Positions 34,101 to 44,689 of a stretch of DNA of 64,000 nucleotides are shown here, piece by piece; within the stretch, counting starts at the first letter, position 1, and every line of letters begins with the position of its first letter. The notes beneath the pieces are model-generated. The model had not been told where the DNA came from. It did not search any database and saw only the letters and a program-made list of their open reading frames with translations. The stretch comes from Zanthoxylum bungeanum. Taxonomy: Eukaryota; Streptophyta; Magnoliopsida; Sapindales; Rutaceae. The stretch covers positions 163,945 to 227,944 of the forward strand of contig SKCR01006509.1 in NCBI GenBank assembly GCA_019454045.1, in the 5' to 3' direction. The position numbers and the translations under genes are program-made.

Positions 34101-35929
34101 TGTAGGAACCGATTTCCCTCGCGCAGCAGAAACGGATTAGGCACCTGGATCAGCCTTGAAAAATTTTATTCCCTCTCCCTTATGAAAGCCGAAACTGATC
34201 AGCCTCTGGTGATTTATTTTTCTTCTGTTTTTAATTATTTTCCAACCCTGAAATAGCCCCTGAACAGCAACTCAAATCCGAACCGTTTTTGCACCCAATA
34301 TGTGTTTACAGCTCACCCAAATCAGCCCCTATTTTACGTGTACAATGGCAGTGATTCAGGTCTGAATGTTTTCACCAAAACGCCCCCACAACAATAACAA
34401 AACACCCATTTGTATTCCCAAATTTTTTGGATAAAATACAAAACAAACCTTGCCCCCAAATCAATTGCTAGAGGTGGTACTGAGCAGAAAATTTTGCTAA
34501 ATGTCGTGTGTATTAAAAAGAAAAGAAAAGTGTTTTGATTCGATCTCCAATGAGTCTTCCGTGCTATGACTTACAACCAACAAAAACTAGTGTGGGCTAA
34601 ACTCACTATTTTGATCTCTAAACACTTTAGAGAAATGTTATCATACAAAAAAAAAATTCTTTTTCTTTTCTTGTTCTTTCTTTTCTTTCAAATTTCTTGA
34701 GAGAAAACTTTTGAACAAGGTGCCTAGGGTTCCACACAAATGAAATTAGGGTAAAAAGAAAAACCAATTTCCCTTTTATATTTGGGGTTTAATATGTTGT
34801 AAACAATAAACCACCCCATAGGTTTCGGCCAACCCCTCAATTTTGTAACAACCAAATTTTATTAATATTCATCATAATGACTTTATCTAGTTGCCAAAAA
34901 AAAAGTGTAACTACTATTTATGAAAATTTGAATTTTAAAATCATATTTTAAAATCCTTTATTTTCATAAGTTACATATTGAACAATTTAATATTTATAAT
35001 AAATTAAATGATTATCTCATAATCATTTATTTAATGAATATCTTATATTAAATATAATATAAAGTTAGATTTGTGACAAATTTATTATTAATCCCATTAA
35101 TAATAATATATAAATATGTGAGTATATAATTGGATTATCTAGTTATATTTAATTTGCTACAGTATATCGAGCTAGCATGTGGACCAAATGGACCTACAGT
35201 TCCATACTTCAATAATCTCGGAATATAAATTAAACTCTTAGTTAAATATTTTGAATTATTAACTTTAGGTTATTCCACAAAAAACCCATAGTTGCACTCT
35301 TGTTTCCATAGAAATATTATATAAGCCGAACTACGCTGGTGTCCATCAATATAGTCATTACATACATATTAGCCCTTCATGAGTATCTCATAATTAGAGT
35401 CGGATCATAATATCTGTTATACCCCTCTAATTATTTTTACGTTGAATACTATTGATTCTCTTATGAATGATTTATTCATAACAATTATGAATATTAATCT
35501 TTCTATTCGCAATAGAAAAACTTGAACGCTCTAATCGTTCAAGTACCGAATCAACACTTAAGGAAGATATTCCTCTACTTCTCGCAAGAATGAGTGAACT
35601 CCATGTCTATGTAAAACATCCTCAGCTATACACCAAACCATGTCATTAAAGTAAGTAACTATTGGTTGGGATTGCTACACCAACCTCACCTTTGTAAATA
35701 AAACGACAAACCTTGTCATGCATGAGTTCGCAGTATACTCGGAATTCATATCAATCCATATATGACCATCTAGTAGATTAAAATGAATTTCTTTATTTTA
35801 ACGAATATTATAAGAGATTCAATTCTATCTATTCAGTCTTATATGATCACATCATATAAGGTGTCTTCATTCTCATGTCACCACATGGACGATCTCGCAT
35901 CAAGGTGGCCATACCATTATAGAATGGAC
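34101..35929 (-). repeat. LTR E, left part (continues at 57157)
   Basis: Begins (plus strand) TGTAGGAACCG and is interrupted at 35929 by copia-A. It resumes at 57157 after the TGGAC duplication and ends TATCCCAACA at 57413. In minus-strand sense it runs TGTTGGGATATATGCC...GGTTCCTACA, about 2.1 kb in total. No coding sequence is attached, so it looks like a solo LTR in Athila F. Five-base flanks (AAGAC left, CATAT right) do not match, so either the ends decayed or recombination was involved. Confidence 0.7.
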
Positions 35930-37445
35930 TGTTAGGTTTATATCTAGGTCACAAGATCAAACAAGCAATGAAATACATGTGTGAATACATCAACGGAGGT
36001 AGCGGAATACTCACATCGATCGGTTGAGAGACGCGGCAAGCAACAAAACTTGAAAAACCCCACTGCCAAGGGCGTGAACTGCAGTGATGTTGCTCACTGT
36101 TTTGGCTTCAAATTTGGTCCTTCGTCAAGCTCCAAGCTTCGTTGAACGGATCCCGCCTCATGGGTGAACCTCCCTAACACCTTCGAAAGTCTCGTAAGTG
36201 TGCTAGCACTTGTGTTTTTGCAACAAAAACCACTCATGCTTCCCTTGAAGCTCACGGCAGTGAGTTGTGAAGAAGAAGAGAAAACAGCCCTTTTGGGCAT
36301 GAGAAAGAGAGAAGAAGTGAAGGAGAAGTGTTATGGTTGACTTATTAATTGAATTACCAAAAAATGCTTTATATATTTTCCAAAAAAATACAAAGCATTT
36401 ACCATTTTAATTTATTAAATAAAGTAAATGGTAATGGCTCTCTCAACCACCAACACTATTCCAACAACACCCATCACTATTCAATGTCACTTTATCAAAG
36501 TGACTTGATGTGTGTCTATCAATCAATCAATCACATCAATCAATCACATCACTCAAAGTGACTTTTGATTTGACGCTTGATGTGACGAATGATTTGACGC
36601 TTGATGTGACTTGCGTCGCCGCACTCGAATTCGAAATACGAATGCGCTCGCAATCACACTCGGGCTCGGGTTCACTAATTCTCAATTAGCGAATTTTCCG
36701 TCGCGTCGTAATTAAATGATTACGCCTAGCGAATTCACTATTTACGTCGCTAACGAATTAATTCTAAATTAATTCGTTTGCCCGAATTAAAATCTAATTT
36801 TAATTCCGCGTCGAAATCTAATTTCGTTTAATATATCGAATATATTAATTTACCGATTAATTCCAAATTAATCATTCTCTCTCTCTAGACGATATTTTGT
36901 CCCAGATAAAATATCTCTGTAATTAATCCTAGATTAATTTTCTTTTTCTTCTATATAATCCCAGATTATTAATGAGTGCGAGTTATGCGTCATCGGTGTA
37001 TTATTGGGAAGCGACCCATGAGATCCCTGGATAAGTCGGTAGTAAATATGGTCGTCGGAGTATCCGAATCACGTACGTACCAAGTACTACATTCTACCGA
37101 TTTACGAGACAAGGCCGACTCCTAGCAAAGCACCAAGTCTACCGAATTCTCTGGTCATATTCATCTAAGAATATTTAAGATCTATATCAAGCGTAGTATA
37201 CCAAGTATTGTGTATATCGGCCCAGTATCGGATAGTCACGTGCTAGGGCTGGGGATAGATAAGTGTCTGCCCCGTCCGAAGCACATGTCGGATGTCTGGT
37301 AACTAGTCTCTATAATCGGATATACATGACCTTGTCATAATATCCCGATGGCCGGCCAGCACTTAAGAGCACTAATACCGTATCCTGCGTGACATCATCT
37401 CCACTATGACTGGAGTGATACTTCCGTCTTGACATCACACCCAAT
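35930..37445 (-). repeat. 3' LTR of copia-A, first part
   Basis: Begins TGTTAGGTTTATATCTAGG and aligns with 55074-56577 with scattered substitutions and small indels. It ends at CCAAT (37441-37445), where element H inserted. It includes the inverted-repeat series 36675-36969 and a duplicated 'gatttgacgcttgatgtgac' unit at about 36567-36610. Confidence 0.93.
36675..36969 (-). repeat. Series of TNG-spaced inverted repeats in copia-A LTR
   Basis: Units in plus-strand coordinates, with arm lengths: 36675-36689 (6, spacer CTC); 36752-36778 (12, CTA); 36784-36806 (10, CTA); 36812-36826 (6, CTA); 36828-36848 (9, CGA); 36855-36873 (8, CCA); 36891-36915 (11, CCA, one mismatch); 36921-36939 (8, CTA); 36955-36969 (6, CCA). 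On the element strand nearly all spacers are TNG. In the other LTR the 11-bp unit is perfect (around 56023-56047). Confidence 0.88.
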
Positions 37446-40307
37446 TGTAGACAACAGAAACTGGAAGACGCTGTTCCGGGCTCGCGGCCCGGTTGGGAGT
37501 ACGGAGTAGCCCGCGGGGGACTAAACCGGAGAAATAAAATGGAGTCGCCACCTTGTGTGAACCGGGAAAATGATTTAAGGCCGCAGTCACCCCTCGCAAG
37601 GGAAGACCTCAAACCGTTGGGTTCGGAATGGTCCCTTACTTATGCCATTTGTGATGATATGATTTGTGCAATAAACTAACCGAATCTATTCAACATTCAT
37701 GCTCAATGGTACTTAGATCTAACATGCTTTCATCCAAACAACTCCACGCAATATAACACAACGAGCATATTGAACCATTAAACCAAAGTAAACAAATAAC
37801 TAATTAAACATAAACATAAACTAAACGAAACATCATGCATAAGAATGAAGAAACAACATGCCTAAATAACACAATCATGCTTTGAAAATTAAATAACAAG
37901 ACTAAATTAACTCATGCTTAAGAAATAAATAACATACTAGCAACCTAATCATGCTCAAATACAAGGTTTGAGTGGAATGAAACATATGAATCTTTCGAGT
38001 GGTACGGGGCATTGTATCCCGAGTGCAAACCAATTACCGTCCATTCGGATTCGGCTATGGAATTTATGTCCGGGTTTCCATCCAATATACCACAAAAAGA
38101 ACACATATTTCATTCACCCGAAATCACATCATACACTAATTCACAATACTCATGCGAAATAAAATAATAAAATAACTAAAAATAAAGGATAATAAATAAA
38201 AGGGTGCCCTCAGGTCTTACCTTTTAAGTCGCTTTCCGGGAGTGCGTTCCACGGTGCCGGAAGGGATATCATTTTGCTGTTTTCACTGGTCCGCTGTTTC
38301 TACTATTTTCACAGGTTCACTGTTTTCTCTATTTTCACTGGTCCACTATTTTAACTCAAATTTTCAGGCTCTCTCTCGGGGATTATTTTTGGGCCAACGG
38401 CTGCTGTTTTGGGTTCGATTTGTAAGGGTTTCAGTGGCAGTTTGGGGCAGTTTTGGGGTGAAAGGTTACTGTTTAGGCGTTGAAGTGGTGCAGTGAGCTG
38501 GTGCGTGGTCAGGGGCAGTGAAGGGGCGGTTCGGTGAATGGGATGTGTGCATGAAGTTACTGGATGGAGTGTAGAGCTGTGCGTGAAGGCTTGCTGGCTG
38601 TGTTTAGGGTATGTGCGTGAGCGTGTATCATGGATGTGGTTGTGTCGATGATGAAAGTTAGCGATAGAGGGTGCCCCCCTGGACGTGAATGGCCGTAGGG
38701 TTAGGTGTAGAGGCTGGGACGTGAGGTGAGGCAACTGTTGAGGGACTGGTGACGTGTTCAAGCAGTGCATGAGGGCTGCTAGTTACGTATGGGGCTGTGC
38801 ATGGGTTCTTTGAGTGGATGGAGATAGGTGAGTCGTGAGCAATAGGTGCGTGAAGGTGCAAGGCGATTGATGATGAGGGTTTAACGTGGCTGGCAGTGTG
38901 GATGGGCAGTTACCATGAAGTTGAATGGGCTGACTTAGCTTAGGTTATTGACAATGGGGCTAGGGGGCGTGAAGGCAGTAGGTCTGTTTGGTGAGGGAAA
39001 TGGCGTGATGAAGGGTTTCTTGGTACTGCAGGGGGTGTTGGCTCTCGGCATGAAGAGTGGTAGGGAGAATGGACTGCTAAGGGTTTGTTATGTGTTCAGG
39101 CGTGAAGGAACATGGTTGCACTGGCTAGGGCGTTTAGTAAGGCAGTGGCTTATGGTGCATGGGCAGTGCAGTGGCTTGCATGTGGATTTGGCAGTGTAAA
39201 TGCGTGAGTTTGGAAGGATTTTGGAGGAGCTTTCAGCGTGAATGTTGGCTGCTGTGGAGGAGGTATTATGAGCAATGGATTGAAGAGATTTTTGAGAGTT
39301 CTATGGATGCTTGTGGGTGCGTGAAAGTGCTGTAGAGAGACGGCATCCAAGGGCTGTGGGTTAATGCATGGTAGTGAAGGTTGGTCTGCTGGTTGAAGGG
39401 TGTGTGTATGGTGTCTCGGTTCTTCACGGCATGGGGCAGTGAGGGTGATAGGGTTTCGACAGTGGCCAAGTGCTGTGTTTAAGGTGCGTGAAGATCAGTG
39501 GGCGTTTGATGGTGGTGAGAGGCGTAAAGATGTTGATGAAGATGGGAGATGCGTGAGGACTGTGTGTTCGTTGGAGTTTAATGATGCCGTGAGTGATGAG
39601 GATGATGATGGTGTGTGGAAGAAGTGAAGGTCCCGATGAGAAGAGCAGCTGGCCTGGCTTATAGTGGACTGATTGAGGGTTATTGATGAGTTATGGGTTG
39701 TGCAGAATGGTCATGGAGGATATTGTTTGTTTGTTGATTGGAAAGAATTAGGTGGGTGGTTCACGTGAATGTGGAGGAATTATTGTTATTGAAATGGTGA
39801 AAGGTGGCAGAGGGAGTTGTAGTGAAATGGGTTTCTTTACGTGGGGTGATGGGTAGTGGTTTTCTTGCTTCGTTTGTTTGTGATTTGTAGTTTAGTGCTT
39901 GTTTTGTTTATGAAGGATTGGCTTGGCATGTGAGGGATTTGGCTTTTTGGTTTGTAGGGCACGTGAATGATGGAAGGAAAAGATGATGTGGGGTATGGTG
40001 TTTATATTAATGAAGGGTAAGTGGATGGAATTTCATTGCATGGAAGTCGAAGGGGCACATGCATGGAAAGTTTAAGAGAGAGGATAGGCATGAGAAAGAG
40101 CGAGGATAAGGTTTCGAGCGGAGGATGAATTTTGAAACGGAAACTTGACGAACAAACCCGAAGCAAAACAAGCGAATTAGATCCACAAAATGTCAATTCT
40201 TGACTTTCACTTTCCGACGACCGCTTTCCGCAACTTCCACAACTAAAAAGTAGTGCCTTCATACGAGGCTCATCATTGGGCTGATATGCAAAAATGCAAT
40301 GCCTATA
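37446..40307 (-). repeat. 3' LTR of element H
   Basis: 2862 bp, starting TGTAGACAACAG and ending GCAATGCCTATA (the last bases are TACA in the other copy). It is nearly identical to 45805-48659. Frames such as 38351-38770 and 38948-39199 recur in the other LTR only because the LTRs are copies. A G-rich, T-poor section (38480-39650) with frequent GTGAAGG and GTGCATG phrases is unusual for this AT-rich window. Confidence 0.95.
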
Positions 40308-40321
40308 GTCGCCCCCACTTT
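40308..40321 (-). promoter_or_regulatory. Polypurine tract of element H
   Basis: Minus strand AAAGTGGGGGCGAC directly before the 3' LTR. It primes plus-strand DNA synthesis in reverse transcription. Confidence 0.85.
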
Positions 40322-40454
40322 GAGGGGACTTGTGCAGTGTGTGACAATGACAATTCTATCAAAGTACGTGCAATGTATTTTTACTTACCTGGCTCGCCAG
40401 CTGCCACCTGACTTACCTGCTGCTGAGTTGAGTTGGTCTGGTTGTGCCATTTTC

Positions 40455-40800
40455 GGCCTGTGCTCCATTTTGGAGCGCCATTTCCGGCATCTGTTGTGTG
40501 TGTGCTCCATTTTGGAGCGCCATTTTCGGCATCTGTTGTGTGTGTGCTCCATTTTGGAGCGCCATTTTCGGCATCTGTTGTGTGTGTGCTCCATTTTGGA
40601 GCGCCGTTTTCGGCATCTGTTGTGTGGCTCCATTTTGGAGCGCCATTTTCGGCATCTGTTGTGTGTGTGCTCCATTTTGGAGCGCCATTTTCGGCATCTG
40701 TTGTGTGTGCTCCATTTTGGAGCGCCATTTCCGGCATCCATTTTCGGCATCTGTTGTGTGTGCTCCATTTTGGAGCGCCTTTCCGGCATCTGTTACTTGA
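40455..40800. repeat. Tandem repeat of about 42 bp with a built-in hairpin, element H
   Basis: About eight units each contain GCTCCATTTTGGAGC (6-bp arms, 3-bp loop), then 'gccattttcggcatctgt' and a variable GT run. Units near 40625 and 40735 are shorter. The array stays open in several frames on both strands (up to 206 codons), which is a consequence of repetition and not evidence of protein. Tandem repeats between pol and the 3' LTR are known from Tat/Ogre elements. Confidence 0.92.
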
Positions 40801-40919
40801 TGAGAGGTGGCTCATTTTTGAATCGTTACTTGATGAGATGGTCATTACCGCTACAATCCTGCGAACAAAATAAAAATTGTATGTATGTGATATGTATGCA
40901 GGTATGCATGGATGCATGA

Positions 40920-42190
40920 TGCTGATGTGGGCCTCGCCCCTAAACCGATACCGATGTGGGCCTCGGCCCAAACTTATACTGATATGGGCCTCGCCCCAAA
41001 CTTATACTGATATGGGCCTCAATCCCAAACTGATACTGCTATGGGCCTCGCCCAAACTGATACTGATAAAGTGGGTTACAACCCTGGGACACATCCCCAA
41101 AACTACTGATATAATGTAGGCCTCGACCCTGGGACGCATCCCCAAAACTGTTACTGATGTAGATGTGGGCCTCGACCCTGGGCACCTCGACCCGGAACTA
41201 CAACCGACAACGGGGGCACCTCGAGACTGGACACCTCGACCCAAACTGATACTGATGTGGGCCTCGCCCTCGGATTGACACTGATATGGGCCTCGCCCCC
41301 AGACTGATACTGATGTGGGCCTCGTCCCCAGACTAAAACTGATGTGGGCCTCGCCCCCAAACTGATATGGGCCTCGCCCCAAATTGAAACTGATGTGGGC
41401 CTCGCCCCAAACTGATATGGGCCTCGCCCCAAACTGATACTAATGTGGGCCTCGCCCCAAACTGATATGGGCCTCGCCCCAAACTGATATGGGCCTCGCC
41501 CCAAACTGATATGGGCCTCGCCCCAAACTGATACTAATGTGGGTCTCGCCCCCAAACTGAAATGGGTCTCGCCCCAAACTGAAACTGATGTGGGCCTCGC
41601 CCCAAACTGATATGGGCCTCGCCCCAAACTGATATGGGCCTCGCCCCAAACTGATACTAATGTGGGCCTCGCCCCAAACTGAAACTGATGTGGGCCTCGC
41701 CCCAAACTGATACTGATATGGGCCTCGCCCAAAATGATACTGATATGGGCCTCGCCCCAAACTGATACTGATATGGGCCTCGCCCAAACTGATATATGGG
41801 CCTCGCCCCCAGACGGATACTGATATGGGCCTCGCCCCAAACTGATACTGATGCTGCTGCAGGCCTCGGCCCTGGGACTCATCCCCGAAACAGATATTGA
41901 TGCTGATGTGGGCCTCGACCCTGAGACTCATCCCCGAAACTGATGCTGAAGCTGATGTGGGCCTCGGCCTTGGGACTCATCCCCGAAACTGATACTGATA
42001 TGGGCCTCGCCCCCAAATTGATACTGATGTAGGCCTCGGCCCCAGACTGATACTGATATGGGCCTCGCCCCAACTGATACTGATATGAGCCTCACCCAAA
42101 CTGATACTGATATGGGCCTCGCCCCCAGAGTGCCGTACCCGGCAAAGACTGATAATGATGTGGGCCTCAACCCGCAGAGTGTCATACCTG
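40920..42190. repeat. Variable tandem repeat around ATGGGCCTCGCCCC, element H
   Basis: Around forty copies of a 22-31 bp unit: 'tgatactgatatgggcctcg' followed by 'ccccaaac'. Some units lack 'tactga'. Longer variants contain 'ccctgggactcatccccgaa' (about 41090, 41865, 41920, 41970) or 'gtgccgtacccggcaaag' (about 42130). GGGCCTCGCCC is itself a near-palindrome. The minus-strand frames 41151-41882 and 41440-41931 are repeat artefacts. It is GC-rich in an AT-rich region. Confidence 0.92.
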
Positions 42191-42199
42191 GCAAAGGCT

Positions 42200-43085
42200 G
42201 ATAATGACGTAAATGATTTATTTCAACATACTATATTGCTCTCTTCGAGACAATCTTAATAGCTAAACATTTTTTGTCCTCAACGAATGTTTCGTGTCAA
42301 AACCAGAGAACCTTCAAAGTACTTGATACACTCAATTTCGATTGTCTGAATGGGTGATCTGAACTAGACTCTTAGTGTGTGTGTGCTAAGGCTCTTTCGC
42401 AGCTTAGTCCTTTAGTAAGCCAACTTGGTGATTTCGTTTCAGAGAATCGAACCAGTGGGTCTAACCAACCTGGATGTCTTAATCACATTCTGTGATTACT
42501 TCAGCATACTCAACATGATATGGTTTTCATCTTTTTTTTTTTTTGTCTCTTTCTTTTCATTTTCTTTTTTTTGTCTCTTTTTTTTTTCTCTTTTTTGACA
42601 CACCTACCCTTTAAGGTAGCATTTCTCCTCATGGTGGTCCTAATACTCGCCCATGGGTAGCTTCACGCTTATCGGTTATAGGTGGTCTATATTTTTCTTT
42701 TCTTTTTTATTTTTTCTCAGAGACTTTTTATTTTTATTTCCAACCATATCATATATCATAGCATCGGTAAACAAGTGTGGACACCCAGGCAAACAGTCAT
42801 TCACTAATACATCTCCTCAACTAGTCACCTCGATAACTACTCAGGTTTCTACTGCTAGGATTCTGTAATCAAGTGCTCGTGAGTCTAACTAAGATCAATC
42901 CATTCGGAATACCGGAAGAGAGCGCGTCTCGCACTTATCGTTTCTAGGGTTTCTCCCTACGGCATACAATGTCATCATCGGACATATGTCTAACTATCAA
43001 AGACTTCTTTCACTCAATTTTTCATTTTTTCATTTTTATTTATTATTTAAATAACACAAAATAAACAAGATATTAATACAGAAGA
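42200..43085 (-). other. 3' noncoding region of element H, shared with Athila F
   Basis: No gene. Blocks match 33400-34030 of Athila F, including 'cctttaaggtagcatttc', 'ctcgcccatgggtagcttca' and 'tcaactagtcac'. A long T/TC tract (42533-42596) and another near 42695 break it up. Confidence 0.6.
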
Positions 43086-43094
43086 CTAGAGGTT

Positions 43095-43717
43095 AAGATC
43101 CAGATTCAGTTTACGCTTTTTACCACGATCGTCCTCGGACCATTTGATCTCGGAAATGATAGCCAAGATTTGGTCAATTAAATCCTGGGCAGTTCTGGCT
43201 GTGAAAAGGAGTTCGTTCATAGGTTTGTTACGAACCCATTTCTTCGGTTGTCTTCAAGAAACACATAAAGAAAATCATAAAATCCATCAACGTTGAACAA
43301 TCCAAGAGGTTTCTGGTGTATGTTCAGGTTCGCCCAAGATAGCACTGTACAAATTTCCTCCAACGTGCCCAAGCCTCCTGGCAGAGCAATAAAAGCATCT
43401 GCACGGTTAATCATTTCCACCAGTCGCTCTCACATTCCCGGCACGAGCAATTCTTCTCCGTTTGATGGTCCTATCAGATTCGCCTCCGCCAAAGGTTTGG
43501 GGATGATTCCCAGAACTGGACTGCCTCCGTCATGTACAGCCTTTGAAATAATTCCCATCAGTCCAAGATTGCCTCCACCGTATATTAAGTGCATATTCTG
43601 TTCGGCAATGACTCGACCTAATTCTTGTGCTGCCTCTATGTATTGCGGTTTAGTACCCACACTGGTACTGCAAAACACACAAATGGTTTCAACTCGTCTT
43701 CTTGAAGTGGCTTCCAT
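43095..43717 (-). pseudogene. LOG-like (cytokinin riboside 5'-monophosphate phosphoribohydrolase) frame carried by element H
   Basis: The minus-strand ATG at 43717 opens MEATSRRRVETICVFCSTS, then [37 protein letters not shown] and LGIIPKPLAEANLIG. One TGA (43427-43429) is followed in the same frame by [45 protein letters not shown] and NGFVTN. A one-base shift near 43225 then gives NELLFTARTAQDLIDQI, matching the last helix of LOG. The tail contains EDDRGKKRKLNLDLNL and stops near 43095. The PGGxGTxxE motif and the Arg aligned with the catalytic one are kept. Plant LOG proteins are about 210-220 residues, and this reads about 205 in total. There are no introns. In intact form LOG makes active cytokinin in the cytosol. 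Only the stop and the shift are visible damage. Confidence 0.88.
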
Positions 43718-44060
43718 TTTCTCTCTTTTTACTGGATGTATATTTGAATGTGTTGAGGAGAGAAATATGAGCTGAATTTATAGTACTTAAAAAAAGATGA
43801 GTAATAATTGTACTAATACCTTTCACCGAATGGTGGTTAGCTAAACCACAAAAGAGGTCACGAGAAGTCAAAAGGTCACTGGATCCTGTCTACGAAAACA
43901 ACAAAAGAAATCGTGAAATGTCAAAAAGTCGTGGATTCTATCCACTAAAATAAAAGAAAATACCAAAAGAAGTCCTAAAAGGTCAAAAGTTGTGGATCCT
44001 GTCCACGAAAATAACAGAAAACAACAAAAGAAGGCAAATCAAAGCAATAATTAAAGCAAA
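43718..44060 (-). promoter_or_regulatory. Region upstream of LOG in element H with a threefold repeat
   Basis: Three related units with GTGGATCCTGTCCAC-like cores (imperfect hairpin, 5-bp arms) lie at about 43876-43890, 43930-43944 and 43991-44005. Each is flanked by 'caaaagaa' and 'gtcaaaa'. The Athila B counterpart (10200-10260) has one unit. It may be a promoter or leader of the LOG frame; that role is inference. Confidence 0.45.
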
Positions 44061-44240
44061 TGAATTGTGTACTCAATACGCCTCTTGCTTGGCATAAGTT
44101 CATTAGGATGCGTCTCATGAATTGTTCTTTTACTCTGCCACCACTAATGAATTAGCTCTCATCTTCGTGATTGCCAAGCACCATCCCCTCTGTCTTAAAA
44201 TGCTCCATATGTGCTTTTACCTACCAAAATAACACACAAA
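44061..44240 (-). pseudogene. Remnant of the small accessory frame, element H
   Basis: The minus strand shows LGNHEDES and, in another frame, ETHPNELMPSKRRIEYT. These pair with SDNHEYK and EMHPSGYMHHANHMLYT of the Athila B frame (10421-10639). The Cys-rich start is gone. It keeps the same place just upstream of LOG. Confidence 0.45.
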
Positions 44241-44300
44241 ATTAGAAACTCTACAACATGTATACACAAAACATGAAAATAGAAATCGCAACAAAGTGTA

Positions 44301-44314
44301 TGGGTTGCCTCCCT
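44301..44314 (-). promoter_or_regulatory. Conserved AGGGAGGCAACCCA motif, element H
   Basis: Same sequence and same order (integrase end, motif, accessory frame, LOG) as in Athila B at 10962-10975. Confidence 0.5.
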
Positions 44315-44689
44315 GTTAGCACTAAATTCATTGTCTTCAGCCAGACATGACCGAAATCCATCTGTTAATGTGCCTTCAATGTCATCCTCAGTGCTTGTGT
44401 CACCTTTTGATTTTTACCGCTTTCTTTTTTTCTTTTTTTCTTCTTTAAAACCTGCGAATACAAAACAACCGAATAAAGACGTGGGCATGTAATGTATACA
44501 CATACATGTGTAGAGATACTCCATGTTCTTGGTGGGTGAGACCCTCATTGTGCTCCTTGGCGCCATATGTCTCTGGTCGCCCCTTTGCTGGTTCTCTTTT
44601 GTTTGAAATCTGCAAACACAAAACACAAAACAATGGATGCAAGTTACGTGTATGCATGTATGCATGGATGAATTTCCTATCCCGTTGGG

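Noticed and set aside
38351..38770. 139-codon frame rich in His, Thr and Pro, repeated at 46741-47127
   Set aside because: It lies in the LTR of element H and recurs only because the LTRs are copies; antisense to a G-rich section, with no family resemblance.
40299..40971. Open frames of up to 206 codons on both strands
   Set aside because: Produced by the 42-bp hairpin repeat; present in three frames on each strand.
41151..41931. Long minus-strand open frames (243 and 163 codons) rich in GRGPYQ and ARPISV
   Set aside because: They lie wholly in the 22-31 bp tandem array and are open because the unit lacks stops in some frames; similar frames exist in other phases.
40455..42190. CRISPR-like look (regular repeats with short variable parts)
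   Set aside because: Tandem minisatellites in a plant LTR element, without unique spacers or cas genes; known type of Tat/Ogre 3' array.
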